Origin: an uncultured Chitinophagaceae bacterium
Lineage (GTDB): Bacteria; Bacteroidota; Bacteroidia; Chitinophagales; Chitinophagaceae
NCBI GenBank assembly: GCA_946885665.1
Contig: CAMPGT010000080.1
Span: 1 to 14,369, forward strand
Reading direction: 5' to 3'
DNA length: 14,369 nt
Shown here: one piece after another, positions 6,286 to 13,074 of the stretch
Position numbering within the stretch: position 1 is the first letter of the stretch
Layout: each line of letters opens with the position of its first letter
Program-made: the position numbers and the translations under genes
Notes under the pieces: model-generated
Database searches by the model: none
Seen by the model: only the letters and a program-made list of their open reading frames with translations
What the model was told of the DNA's origin: nothing

Positions 6286-7236
6286 ATGACTGATGAGCTG
6301 CTGGCCAGTTACCTGCTGGAGGAAGGCAACGCAGACGCGAGGCGCAGGGTGGAGGACTGGATCATCGAGAGTTCCCTAAACCGAAAATATTTCGAGCACT
6401 TTAAAACCATCTGGGAAGCGAGCCGGCAACTGGCCATTTCCAAAGAAGTGAATGTTGACGCAGCGTGGACGCGTTTCAGACAACGAACATTTGATAAAAA
6501 TAAGACGCAGGCCGTACGGCGAAACTTCAACACCTTCAGGGTGGCCGCAACCATTATCGTAGCGGTGGGCCTCGCAGCGCTTGCTTTTTTTATTTGGGAA
6601 AGAACAAATATTGCCACGGTAACCGTTGCTTCGCAAAACGAACCTGTAAACAAAACTTTACCGGATGGCTCTGAAATAACGCTCAATAAAAATTCAACGG
6701 TCGTCTATGCGGGTAAATTTAGCGGCGATTCAAGGAAGGTGACACTGAAAGGTGAAGCATTCTTTAACGTGACGCCAAACAAATCGAAGCCGTTTGTGAT
6801 CGATGTGAACGACATCACCGTTACGGTGGTGGGCACCTCTTTCAACATTAAAGAAAAAGGCGACAGCACCGAAGTGATTGTAGCATCAGGAACAGTGAAA
6901 GTGGAAAAAGACGATCGCTCCGTATTGCTGAACCCTAATGAAAAAGTGACGATCGCGGCAAAGGATTCGGTACTTCAGCCCGTAAAAACGAAAGATAAGC
7001 TATACAATTACTATTCAACACACGAATTCGTATGCGACGGCACACCGTTATGGAAACTTGTTGAAGCGCTCAATGAAGCATACGATGCGCAGATAGTCAT
7101 TACGAATCCCGATATCAGGAATTTGCCGCTTACCACCACTTTCCATAATGAAACACTGGAAAATACCATCACCATCATCAGCGAAACCTTCAACATAACC
7201 GTTGAACGGCAGGGTGAAAAATTCATTTTACAATAA
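6286..7236 (+). CDS. FecR-family anti-sigma factor / signal transducer
   Basis: An inner-membrane, single-span protein of 316 residues that would hold the adjacent ECF factor and relay a periplasmic signal to it. The cytoplasmic N-terminal domain (1-84) has the usual acidic start MTDELLASYLLEEG and the W-rich helices VEDWIIESS, TIWEAS and AAWTRFRQR. The membrane span is about 85-104. The periplasmic FecR domain follows at about 116-207: TLPDGSEITLNKNSTVVYAG, VTLKGEAFFNVTPNKSKPFVID, VVGTSFNIK. The C-terminal DUF4974 domain is at about 246-313 (PLWKLVEALNEAYDAQIV, LPLTTTFHNETLENTITIIS) and is STN-like in fold. The frame extends to a TTG at 6265 inside the sigma gene, but the ATG at 6286, 14 bp after the sigma stop, is the likely start. 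Relatives are activated by regulated proteolysis triggered through an STN domain; here the STN is on the next gene product. Confidence 0.93.
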   Translation: MTDELLASYLLEEGNADARRRVEDWIIESSLNRKYFEHFKTIWEASRQLAISKEVNVDAAWTRFRQRTFDKNKTQAVRRNFNTFRVAATIIVAVGLAALAFFIWERTNIATVTVASQNEPVNKTLPDGSEITLNKNSTVVYAGKFSGDSRKVTLKGEAFFNVTPNKSKPFVIDVNDITVTVVGTSFNIKEKGDSTEVIVASGTVKVEKDDRSVLLNPNEKVTIAAKDSVLQPVKTKDKLYNYYSTHEFVCDGTPLWKLVEALNEAYDAQIVITNPDIRNLPLTTTFHNETLENTITIISETFNITVERQGEKFILQ

Positions 7237-7272
7237 TGCGGGACCGATACGGCCCATAAATAACTAGATCTG

Positions 7273-9063
7273 ATGTACAAAGATTACAGAAAGACGCTGC
7301 CGCTTTTTATCCTGCTCATCGCATTAACGGGGCGCGTGCATGCACAAACACTTCTCGATAAACAAATATCGGTCGACATTAAAAATCAGCAGCTCGACCA
7401 GGCGCTTGAAATCATCAGCAATACCGCCGGATTTTATTTCTCCTACAACAGCAATATTCTGAAAAAAGACAGCATTGTTTCTGTATCCGCGCAAAATTCA
7501 TCTATAAAAAATATTCTTGGACAATTATTAGGAAACCAGTTCGAATTCAGGGAAAGCGGCAATTACATTATTTTACGAAGGGCGCCGATACGTTTGAAAA
7601 TGGTCACCTCGTCGGCCGTTAGCGATAATAAATATTACACCATCAGCGGTTATGTAGTGGATGATCAGACCGGGCTTCCCATTAGCGATGCCACGGTGTA
7701 TGAGCGCGACAGGCTTTCACTTTCGAACACCGACGGAAGGGGGCATTTCAGGATCAGGCTGAAAAGTAAATACCAAAAGGCCTCCATCACCGTCAGCAAG
7801 GAGTATTATGAAGATACAACGGTGAACATCGAACCGCGCTACAACCAAACGCTCACGATCACCCTGGTGCCGATGGAAATTACTGCAAACAATGTCATCA
7901 TCGGTCCCGACGGTTATGAGGCCCCAGATTCGATTGACCTGGAAATTCCGCTCAACGACAGCACACGATGGATTTACCGGTATGTAAAGAAGGATTCTTT
8001 CATTGTAGAAAAAACGGCGCTTGGAAAATGGCTGGTCTCATCCAAACAAAGAATTCAAAGCATTAATCTTAAAAAATTCTTTGTGGCCCGCCCCTACCAG
8101 GTGTCGCTGGTGCCGGGCTTAAGCACGAATGGCAAATTGAACAGCCAGGTCATCAATAACTTTTCACTCAATGTACTGGGCGGCTATTCCGGAGGAACAA
8201 ACGGATTTGAGCTCGGCGGGCTTTTCAATATCGATAAAAAAGATGCGCAATACATGCAGGTTGCAGGCGTAGCGAATGTTGTGGGAAAAACTATGACTGG
8301 GTTTCAGGCAGCAGGCGTTTCAAATACCGTGTTAGACACGGTACGCGGTTTCCAGGCAGCCGGCGTCGCCAATTTTACCCGCGATAAAATCAGCGGGCTG
8401 CAGGTGGCGGGAGTGTATAATCACGCGGGCACCTCATTGGATGGTGTGCAGGTTGCGGGTGTCGGTAACATAACCCGGAAGGATGTAAACGGTGTGCAGA
8501 TCGCAGGTGTTTTTAACTATGCAAAAAGATTGAAGGGCGTCCAGGTCGGGCTCATCAACATAGCCGATACGTCATCAGGCTACAGCATCGGCCTCATCAA
8601 TATCGTCTTAAAGGGTTATCATAAGCTGTCGCTCCACACAAACGAGCTCATCAATATGAACGTTGCCGTTAAATCGGGCAATGCAAAATTGTACAGCATC
8701 TTTTTAGGGGGCTATAACTCGGTGCCCGATGAAAAAGTATGGAGTTTCGGGTATGGCATCGGCTCGCAACTGGCTTCCGGAAAACGCCTTGCCCTCAATC
8801 TCGACCTCACTTCGCAGCACCTGTACCTGGGTTCGTGGGAATACTACAATCTCCAAAATAAGGCGAACGTGCAAGTGAGCTTCAGGTTCGGCAAATATTT
8901 TTCCATCTTCGCCGGCCCCGCTTATACCGTCTTTGTATCCAACCAGGATCAACATTTTCCCGGCTACAGGCAGGCAGGCCCTCCATCGGGATACAAAACA
9001 AATAAATTCGGGGACACCGTTAACGGATGGTTCGGGTGGACGGCAGGTGTTAATATTTTCTAA
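7273..9063 (+). CDS. Secreted STN + carboxypeptidase-regulatory-like protein with surface repeats
   Basis: A 596-residue exported protein. A signal peptide (1-25, LPLFILLIALTG core, VHA-Q cleavage site) leads into an STN (secretin/TonB N-terminal) domain at about 27-102 (ISVDIKNQQLDQALEIIS, FYFSYNSNIL, GNYIILRR). A carboxypeptidase-regulatory-like beta-sandwich follows at about 123-200 (YTISGYVVDDQTGLPISDAT, LSNTDGRGHFRI). Residues 328-448 form eight tandem repeats of the type GVQVAGVxN, first exactly 16 residues long and then shortening. The C-terminal 150 residues have alternating hydrophobic strands and end in aromatic Phe, suggesting an outer-membrane or surface beta structure. Proteins with this layout recur in Bacteroidota annotations as STN and carboxypeptidase regulatory-like proteins; the repeat resembles the LA_2272-type surface repeat, an identification from memory. 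It lies 36 bp after fecR and is probably the partner that contacts the FecR periplasmic domain. The function is unproven. Confidence 0.85.
   Translation: MYKDYRKTLPLFILLIALTGRVHAQTLLDKQISVDIKNQQLDQALEIISNTAGFYFSYNSNILKKDSIVSVSAQNSSIKNILGQLLGNQFEFRESGNYIILRRAPIRLKMVTSSAVSDNKYYTISGYVVDDQTGLPISDATVYERDRLSLSNTDGRGHFRIRLKSKYQKASITVSKEYYEDTTVNIEPRYNQTLTITLVPMEITANNVIIGPDGYEAPDSIDLEIPLNDSTRWIYRYVKKDSFIVEKTALGKWLVSSKQRIQSINLKKFFVARPYQVSLVPGLSTNGKLNSQVINNFSLNVLGGYSGGTNGFELGGLFNIDKKDAQYMQVAGVANVVGKTMTGFQAAGVSNTVLDTVRGFQAAGVANFTRDKISGLQVAGVYNHAGTSLDGVQVAGVGNITRKDVNGVQIAGVFNYAKRLKGVQVGLINIADTSSGYSIGLINIVLKGYHKLSLHTNELINMNVAVKSGNAKLYSIFLGGYNSVPDEKVWSFGYGIGSQLASGKRLALNLDLTSQHLYLGSWEYYNLQNKANVQVSFRFGKYFSIFAGPAYTVFVSNQDQHFPGYRQAGPPSGYKTNKFGDTVNGWFGWTAGVNIF
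8254..8616 (+). repeat. Tandem 48-bp coding repeats (16-residue GVQVAGVxN units)
   Basis: Within the STN protein, residues 328-448 repeat a (V/F/L/M)Q(V/A/I)AGVxN core followed by a variable loop ending in G. The units start at residues 328, 344, 360, 376 and 392, exactly 16 residues apart. They are followed by units of 16, 15, 14 and 12 residues starting at 408 (15), 423 (14) and 437 (12), where the core changes to VQVGLIN / YSIGLIN. A degenerate copy, FELGGLFN, precedes the array at 312-319. At DNA level the units are diverged, so this is an old protein repeat rather than a recent tandem duplication. A beta-solenoid or stacked beta-hairpin structure is likely. Confidence 0.85.
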
Positions 9064-9085
9064 ATACAGAATTTATTCTCTTCTC

Positions 9086-9124
9086 GCATAGGGGTAACCG
9101 GTTTATCGCTTGTCATGCTAAAAA
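9086..9124 (+). promoter_or_regulatory. Second copy of the ECF-type promoter, before the TonB-dependent receptor
   Basis: This lies in the 68-bp gap between the STN gene and the receptor gene and matches 5593-5631 in 28 of 39 ungapped positions. The -35-like TAGGGGTAA is at 9089-9097 and the -10-like TTGTC at 9110-9114, with the same spacing; TGCT and AAAA follow. Transcription would begin near 9121-9124, about 8-11 nt before the receptor ATG. A three-codon reading frame (ATG-AGA-AGA-TGA) at 9124-9135 overlaps the true start. The copy would let the ECF factor drive the receptor and the GIN lipoprotein independently of read-through from upstream. Confidence 0.55.
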
Positions 9125-9131
9125 TGAGAAG

Positions 9132-11480
9132 ATGAAGCTAAATTCGGCCGGCCTTTTTTTGGCGTTGGCGCTCATATTTACGGGATCGGTTGTGACCGCC
9201 CAATATTCACAAACTATCAGGGGAAGCGTGGTGGAACAGGTGCTGCAGCAGCCGCTCGAGGGCGCGACAGTGACCATTCCGGCATTGAACAGAACAGAAG
9301 TAACGAATGAAGACGGTGTTTTCCGGTTTGTTGGCGTACCCGTTGGCACTTATAATGCTGCAGTAACATACACCGGTTTTAAGGAAGCTCTGCTTGAAAG
9401 CATAATTGTAAACAGCGGCAAGGAAGTGGTGCTCAACATTTCATTGGAAGCGGATGTGATTTTTCAGAAAGCCGTGGAGATAACGGCAAAAAGTAAAAAG
9501 TACAGGCCCATCAACGACATGAGCCTGGTGAGTGCCCGGGCCTTCACGGTTGAGGAAACACAGAAATATGCCGCTGCGGTAAATGATCCGCTGCGGATGG
9601 CAACAAGTTTCGCGGGAGTGGTTTCGGCAGATGACGGCAACAACGAAATCGTTATTCGTGGCAATTCGCCTGCGGGGTTGCTTTGGCGGATGGAGGGTGT
9701 TGACATCCCCAATCCCAATCATTTCAGCACCGCTGGCAGCAGTGGCGGCGGCATTTCCATATTAAGCGCGCAACTGCTCGATAATTCGGATTTTGTGACG
9801 GGCGCATTCGCGGCAGAATATGGGAACGCACTCAGCGGCGTATTCGACCTGAGATTAAGGAAAGGGAATAATGAAAAAAGAGAATATACCGCGCAGGCGG
9901 GCCTGTTGGGCCTGAACGTGGCTGCCGAGGGTCCGCTGATGCCCTTTTACAAAGGGTCATACCTGGTTAACTACAGGTATTCGACGTTGCAACTACTGGA
10001 CAAGCTAGGTGTGGACATTGTTGGCGGCGCCACCAATTTCCAGGATCTTTCTTTTAATATTTATTTGCCCACGGGCAGAAAAGGTGAATTCACCTTTTTT
10101 GGATTCGGTGGCCTGAGCGATCAGAAAGAACCAACCGAAACGGATCCGGGCAAGTGGGAAGAAGAATCCGACCGTTACGGCGGAAAGTTCCGGGCCAACA
10201 CAGCGGCATCAGGCATCACCCACAAGATCGGAATCGGCAGCAGTTCGCAACTGAAATCGGCGGTTTCTTACGCTTACACCGATAACCTTTACGATGAGCG
10301 GTATGCACAAGCAGACGGCAGCCTGCTGAACAGTTTCAGGAACCTTTACAAAACAAAAAAATGGATCGTCAGCACAACGCTGAATCACAGGTTCAGCAAC
10401 CGCAGCAGCATGCGGAGCGGCATCGTGTTCAATCATATCACCTATGATTACTTTAACAGGTCGTGGGACCATCCCGGCGAACCGGTTATCGAAAGGATCA
10501 ATACGTCGGATAAAACACAAACATTACAGGCGTTCGCACAATGGCAGTATCGGGCCACACCGAAATTGCTGGTACAGGCAGGCGCGCATTTTCTTCAACT
10601 ATTTCTTAACAACACCCATTCCATCGAACCACGTGCATCGCTCAGGTATGCCATCGATGAAAAAAATTCAGTTTCGTTCGGATATGGCTTGCATAGCCAG
10701 ATACAACCGCTGGGCGTTTACTTTGCAAAAGCAGCAGGGGCCGAAGGAGAAACATTGTATCCTAACCAGGACCTTTCATTTACCAGGGCACATCATTATG
10801 TATTGTCGTATGGCCACGCCTTCAATAAAACGCTGCGCGTGAAAGCCGAACTCTATTACCAGCGCCTGTTTGACGTGCCCGTCAGCATCTACGACAGCAT
10901 TACCTTTTCCACATTAAACATCCGCGGAGATTACGTGACCGAACCGCTGGTCAATGCAGGAAAAGGAAAGAATTACGGAGTTGACCTTTCTGTCGAGAAA
11001 AATCTTACCGGCAACTATTACCTGATGTTCAACCAATCGTTCTACCAGTCAAGATATACCGCATCGGATGGCGTGGAACGCAACACGCGGTTCAACGGAA
11101 ACTTCGCGGGTAACCTCACTGGCGGCAGAGAGTGGGTATTGAAGAAGAATCGTGCTTTTGGGGTAAATGTGAAGATCCTGTATGCGGGCGGGTTTCGCAC
11201 CACTCCTGTTAACGTGGAAGCGTCGTCGCAAAAGGGATACACCGTATATATCGAAAAAGAGGCTTTCACCCTTCAAAACGCGGATTATTTCAGGGGAGAC
11301 CTGCGGGCAAGCCTGAAATGGAACAGAAAAAATCTAACCAGCACATTGTCGCTGGATATACAAAATGTCACCAACAGGTTAAACATATACGGTCAATACT
11401 ATGATCCGTTAAAAGGAAAACTCGTGAACAGTTACCAGGCAGGCCTGATACCGGTACTCAATTACAAAGTCGAATTCTGA
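9132..11480 (+). CDS. TonB-dependent outer-membrane receptor, without STN domain or SusD partner
   Basis: A 782-residue outer-membrane, energy-coupled transporter. The signal peptide is residues 1-23 (LFLALALIFTGSVVTA-Q). A carboxypeptidase-regulatory-like domain follows at about 27-108 (TIRGSVVEQVLQQPLEGATV, TNEDGVFRFVGVPVGTY), typical of Bacteroidota receptors. The plug domain is at about 130-245 (AAVNDPLRMATSFAGVVSAD, NEIVIRGNSPAGLLWRMEGV, AAEYGNALSGVFDLRLRKG). The rest is a beta-barrel of amphipathic strands ending in Phe (VLNYKVEF). It has no N-terminal STN domain, although a FecI/FecR pair sits upstream; that domain is encoded by the preceding gene. No SusD-type lipoprotein follows, so it is not SusC-like. 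The substrate is unknown: no siderophore or metal genes are visible nearby. It is preceded by a copy of the ECF-type promoter. Confidence 0.93.
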   Translation: MKLNSAGLFLALALIFTGSVVTAQYSQTIRGSVVEQVLQQPLEGATVTIPALNRTEVTNEDGVFRFVGVPVGTYNAAVTYTGFKEALLESIIVNSGKEVVLNISLEADVIFQKAVEITAKSKKYRPINDMSLVSARAFTVEETQKYAAAVNDPLRMATSFAGVVSADDGNNEIVIRGNSPAGLLWRMEGVDIPNPNHFSTAGSSGGGISILSAQLLDNSDFVTGAFAAEYGNALSGVFDLRLRKGNNEKREYTAQAGLLGLNVAAEGPLMPFYKGSYLVNYRYSTLQLLDKLGVDIVGGATNFQDLSFNIYLPTGRKGEFTFFGFGGLSDQKEPTETDPGKWEEESDRYGGKFRANTAASGITHKIGIGSSSQLKSAVSYAYTDNLYDERYAQADGSLLNSFRNLYKTKKWIVSTTLNHRFSNRSSMRSGIVFNHITYDYFNRSWDHPGEPVIERINTSDKTQTLQAFAQWQYRATPKLLVQAGAHFLQLFLNNTHSIEPRASLRYAIDEKNSVSFGYGLHSQIQPLGVYFAKAAGAEGETLYPNQDLSFTRAHHYVLSYGHAFNKTLRVKAELYYQRLFDVPVSIYDSITFSTLNIRGDYVTEPLVNAGKGKNYGVDLSVEKNLTGNYYLMFNQSFYQSRYTASDGVERNTRFNGNFAGNLTGGREWVLKKNRAFGVNVKILYAGGFRTTPVNVEASSQKGYTVYIEKEAFTLQNADYFRGDLRASLKWNRKNLTSTLSLDIQNVTNRLNIYGQYYDPLKGKLVNSYQAGLIPVLNYKVEF

Positions 11481-11515
11481 GAAATATCTTCAACAACAAA
11501 AATAAAATTACACGA

Positions 11516-12229
11516 ATGAAAAAGTTTACAATAGGATTGCTCTCCATGATTGCGCTGGCAACAATGAACTCATGCAAAAAAGTTATAGGGGAAGGGCCGG
11601 TGGTCACCGAGACGCGTACCACGCGCGACTTTTCTGAAATCGACTTCGGGGTACCGGGCGAAATGGTATTTATCGAATCGGAAGCAACAGAAATTGAAAT
11701 ACAAGCGCAACAGAATATTATTGATGTCATCCAAACTTATATAAGCGGCAACGAGTTAAAGATCAGGCTGCGCGACGACCGAAAAGTTACCTCGCACGAA
11801 CGAATAGTGGTGACGGTGAGGGCGCCTTCCGTACGTTCGTTTGCGGTGAGTGGCTCGGGTTCGCTGCAGGTGTTGGACACCTTATCGGGCAACAATACAC
11901 GTCTGCGTGTGAGTGGTTCGGGAAAAATAACTGTGCCCGAAGTAGACGCCGGTCACCTGGAAGCGAAGATCAGCGGTTCTGGCAGTATCGAGGCGCTGGA
12001 TGGTGTGGTAAATTCACTGAATGTATCCATCAGCGGCAGCGGCAATGTGGATCTCGCATCGGTTACTGCTATCAATGCCACAACGCAAACCAGCGGTTCG
12101 GGAACCATCAGGCTAAAGGTTGTGGACAATCTCGACGTTCATATTTCGGGCAGCGGCGATGTTTATTACCGGGGCAATCCTGCAGTAGATGTAAATATCT
12201 CGGGTTCGGGAAGGCTCGTGAAAATGTAG
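11516..12229 (+). CDS. Head-GIN domain (DUF2807) lipoprotein
   Basis: A 237-residue predicted lipoprotein. The N-terminal signal MKKFTIGLLSMIALATMNSC places the lipidated Cys at residue 20, followed by KK. GEGPVVTETRTTRDFSEIDF (25-44) is the typical start of the head-GIN/DUF2807 domain, which continues to the C-terminus as a right-handed beta-helix. Seven SGSG turns occur at residues 112, 133, 153, 173, 193, 211 and 229, that is every 18-21 residues, one per helix coil. The family was named as a putative autotransporter-adhesin head, but its function is unknown; cell-surface binding or scaffolding is a guess. It begins 35 bp after the receptor stop with no visible promoter, so it is probably co-transcribed and under the same ECF control. 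It may be a surface accessory of the receptor. Confidence 0.88.
   Translation: MKKFTIGLLSMIALATMNSCKKVIGEGPVVTETRTTRDFSEIDFGVPGEMVFIESEATEIEIQAQQNIIDVIQTYISGNELKIRLRDDRKVTSHERIVVTVRAPSVRSFAVSGSGSLQVLDTLSGNNTRLRVSGSGKITVPEVDAGHLEAKISGSGSIEALDGVVNSLNVSISGSGNVDLASVTAINATTQTSGSGTIRLKVVDNLDVHISGSGDVYYRGNPAVDVNISGSGRLVKM
11849..12211 (+). repeat. SGSG-turn repeats of the head-GIN protein
   Basis: Seven SGSG motifs are spaced 21, 20, 20, 20, 18 and 18 residues apart, usually preceded by V/I/T and followed by a hydrophobic strand (VSGSGSL, VSGSGKI, ISGSGSI, ISGSGNV, TSGSGTI, ISGSGDV, ISGSGRL). The regular period fits coils of a parallel beta-helix with a tight glycine/serine turn stacked on one face. 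The codons used for SGSG vary from copy to copy, so the repeat is maintained at protein level. Confidence 0.85.
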
Positions 12230-12264
12230 CAGCTTTGTTGTTATAAGTGTTTTCCACGGCAATT

Positions 12265-12295
12265 TTTCCGGCAACCGAAAAAAATGGTATGTTTG
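12265..12295 (+). promoter_or_regulatory. Vegetative promoter of the GntR-family gene
   Basis: TTTC (12265-12268), a 19-bp spacer and TATGTTTG (12288-12295) match the Bacteroidota TTTG-N19-TAnnTTTG promoter with one mismatch. Transcription would begin around 12302, giving a leader of about 10 nt and placing the start inside the inverted repeat at 12298-12315. The 83-bp gap also contains a weak T5/A5-flanked CGG-CCG hairpin (about 12263-12285) that could end the upstream transcript, but it is poor. Confidence 0.5.
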
Positions 12296-12297
12296 AA

Positions 12298-12315
12298 CAT
12301 TAGCACTAACTAATG
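12298..12315. promoter_or_regulatory. Perfect inverted repeat overlapping the GntR start codon, likely operator
   Basis: CATTAG, six bases (CACTAA), then CTAATG: both 6-bp arms are perfectly complementary and the right arm ends with the ATG of the regulator gene. It sits directly downstream of the predicted -7 box, over the expected transcription start. Dimeric GntR/HutC-type regulators bind such short palindromes and often repress their own genes, so autorepression is the natural inference. Confidence 0.5.
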
Positions 12316-13044
12316 AAGTTTCAAATCAACCATAACAGCAAGGTCCCTCTTCATTTCCAGGTAGAAGAATTGCTGAGAAAAATGATTGTGGCCCCTGAAT
12401 TCCGGAATGGCGCCTTTTTTCCAAAAGAGGTGGAACTGGCCAACAGGCTGGGTGTTTCGCGCAATACCATCCGGCAGGCAACAAACAAATTACAACACGA
12501 AGGATTAATCGTCAGGAAAAAAGGTGTTGGCACGAAAACAGCAAATAAAAAGCCGTTGGCCACCGGCCTCGACCACTGGTACAGCTTTACCCAGGAGATG
12601 AAAGAAAAAGGCATTCATGTCATTAACCTGGAGCTCAAGATCGAGCGAGTAGCGGCAGAAAAGAAAATCACCGACTTCTTTGGGATACCAAAGAACAGGA
12701 AAGTGCTGAAGCTGTCGAAACTAAAAGGAACGCACGGCGATCCGATTGTATATTTTGAAAGCTATTTCCACCCGAGAATCGGCGTGAACGAAAAGGACGA
12801 CTTTGACATTCCATTATACACCATGCTTGAGCGGGAATACGGAATTGTGGTGGTGCGGTCTTCCGAGAACATCAGCGCAAAGCTGGCAGGGAGTATCGGA
12901 AGGAAACTCAAAATACCCGCAGCGGAGCCCGTTCTCCAGCGCGAAAGGTTCGTTTATGATATTGGTGACAGGCCGATAGAGTATAATCTCGGACATTACC
13001 GGTCAGACAAATTCATCTATTCAATAGACATCAAAAAAGCTTAA
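12313..13044 (+). CDS. GntR-family transcriptional regulator, HutC/UTRA type
   Basis: A 243-residue cytosolic DNA-binding regulator. The N-terminal winged helix-turn-helix (about 8-76) has the standard GntR features: VPLHFQVEELLRKMI, FFPKEVELANRLGVSRNTIR with the recognition helix in VSRNTIRQATNKL, and the wing QHEGLIVRKKGVGTKTA. The C-terminal UTRA ligand-binding domain (about 85-240) shows LKLSKLKGTHGDPIVYFESY, a hydrophobic core with ISAKLAGSIGRKLKIPAAEPVLQRER, and the closing PIEYNLGHYRSDKFIYSI. Ligands of HutC/UTRA regulators are often sugar phosphates or other small metabolites. The GH92 glycosidase gene ends 30 bp away on the opposite strand, so control of glycan use is plausible but unproven. 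A perfect inverted repeat at its start suggests self-regulation. Confidence 0.92.
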   Translation: MKFQINHNSKVPLHFQVEELLRKMIVAPEFRNGAFFPKEVELANRLGVSRNTIRQATNKLQHEGLIVRKKGVGTKTANKKPLATGLDHWYSFTQEMKEKGIHVINLELKIERVAAEKKITDFFGIPKNRKVLKLSKLKGTHGDPIVYFESYFHPRIGVNEKDDFDIPLYTMLEREYGIVVVRSSENISAKLAGSIGRKLKIPAAEPVLQRERFVYDIGDRPIEYNLGHYRSDKFIYSIDIKKA

Positions 13045-13074
13045 TCCATTTTACGGATCTGTACAGTTAGCATG

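Noticed and set aside
8254..8616. CRISPR-like or recent tandem DNA repeat
   Set aside because: The 48-bp periodicity is in frame and conserved only at protein level; the DNA units differ strongly and there are no identical repeats with unique spacers.
5684..11480. Siderophore or ferric-citrate uptake system, by analogy with fecIR
   Set aside because: Nothing in the window points to iron: no Fur-box-like site was recognised and there are no siderophore or iron-transport genes. FecI/FecR homology alone does not fix the cargo in Bacteroidota.
9132..12229. Polysaccharide utilisation locus of SusC/SusD type
   Set aside because: The receptor is not followed by a SusD lipoprotein; the next gene is a head-GIN protein, and the GH92 gene is on the other strand beyond an independent regulator.
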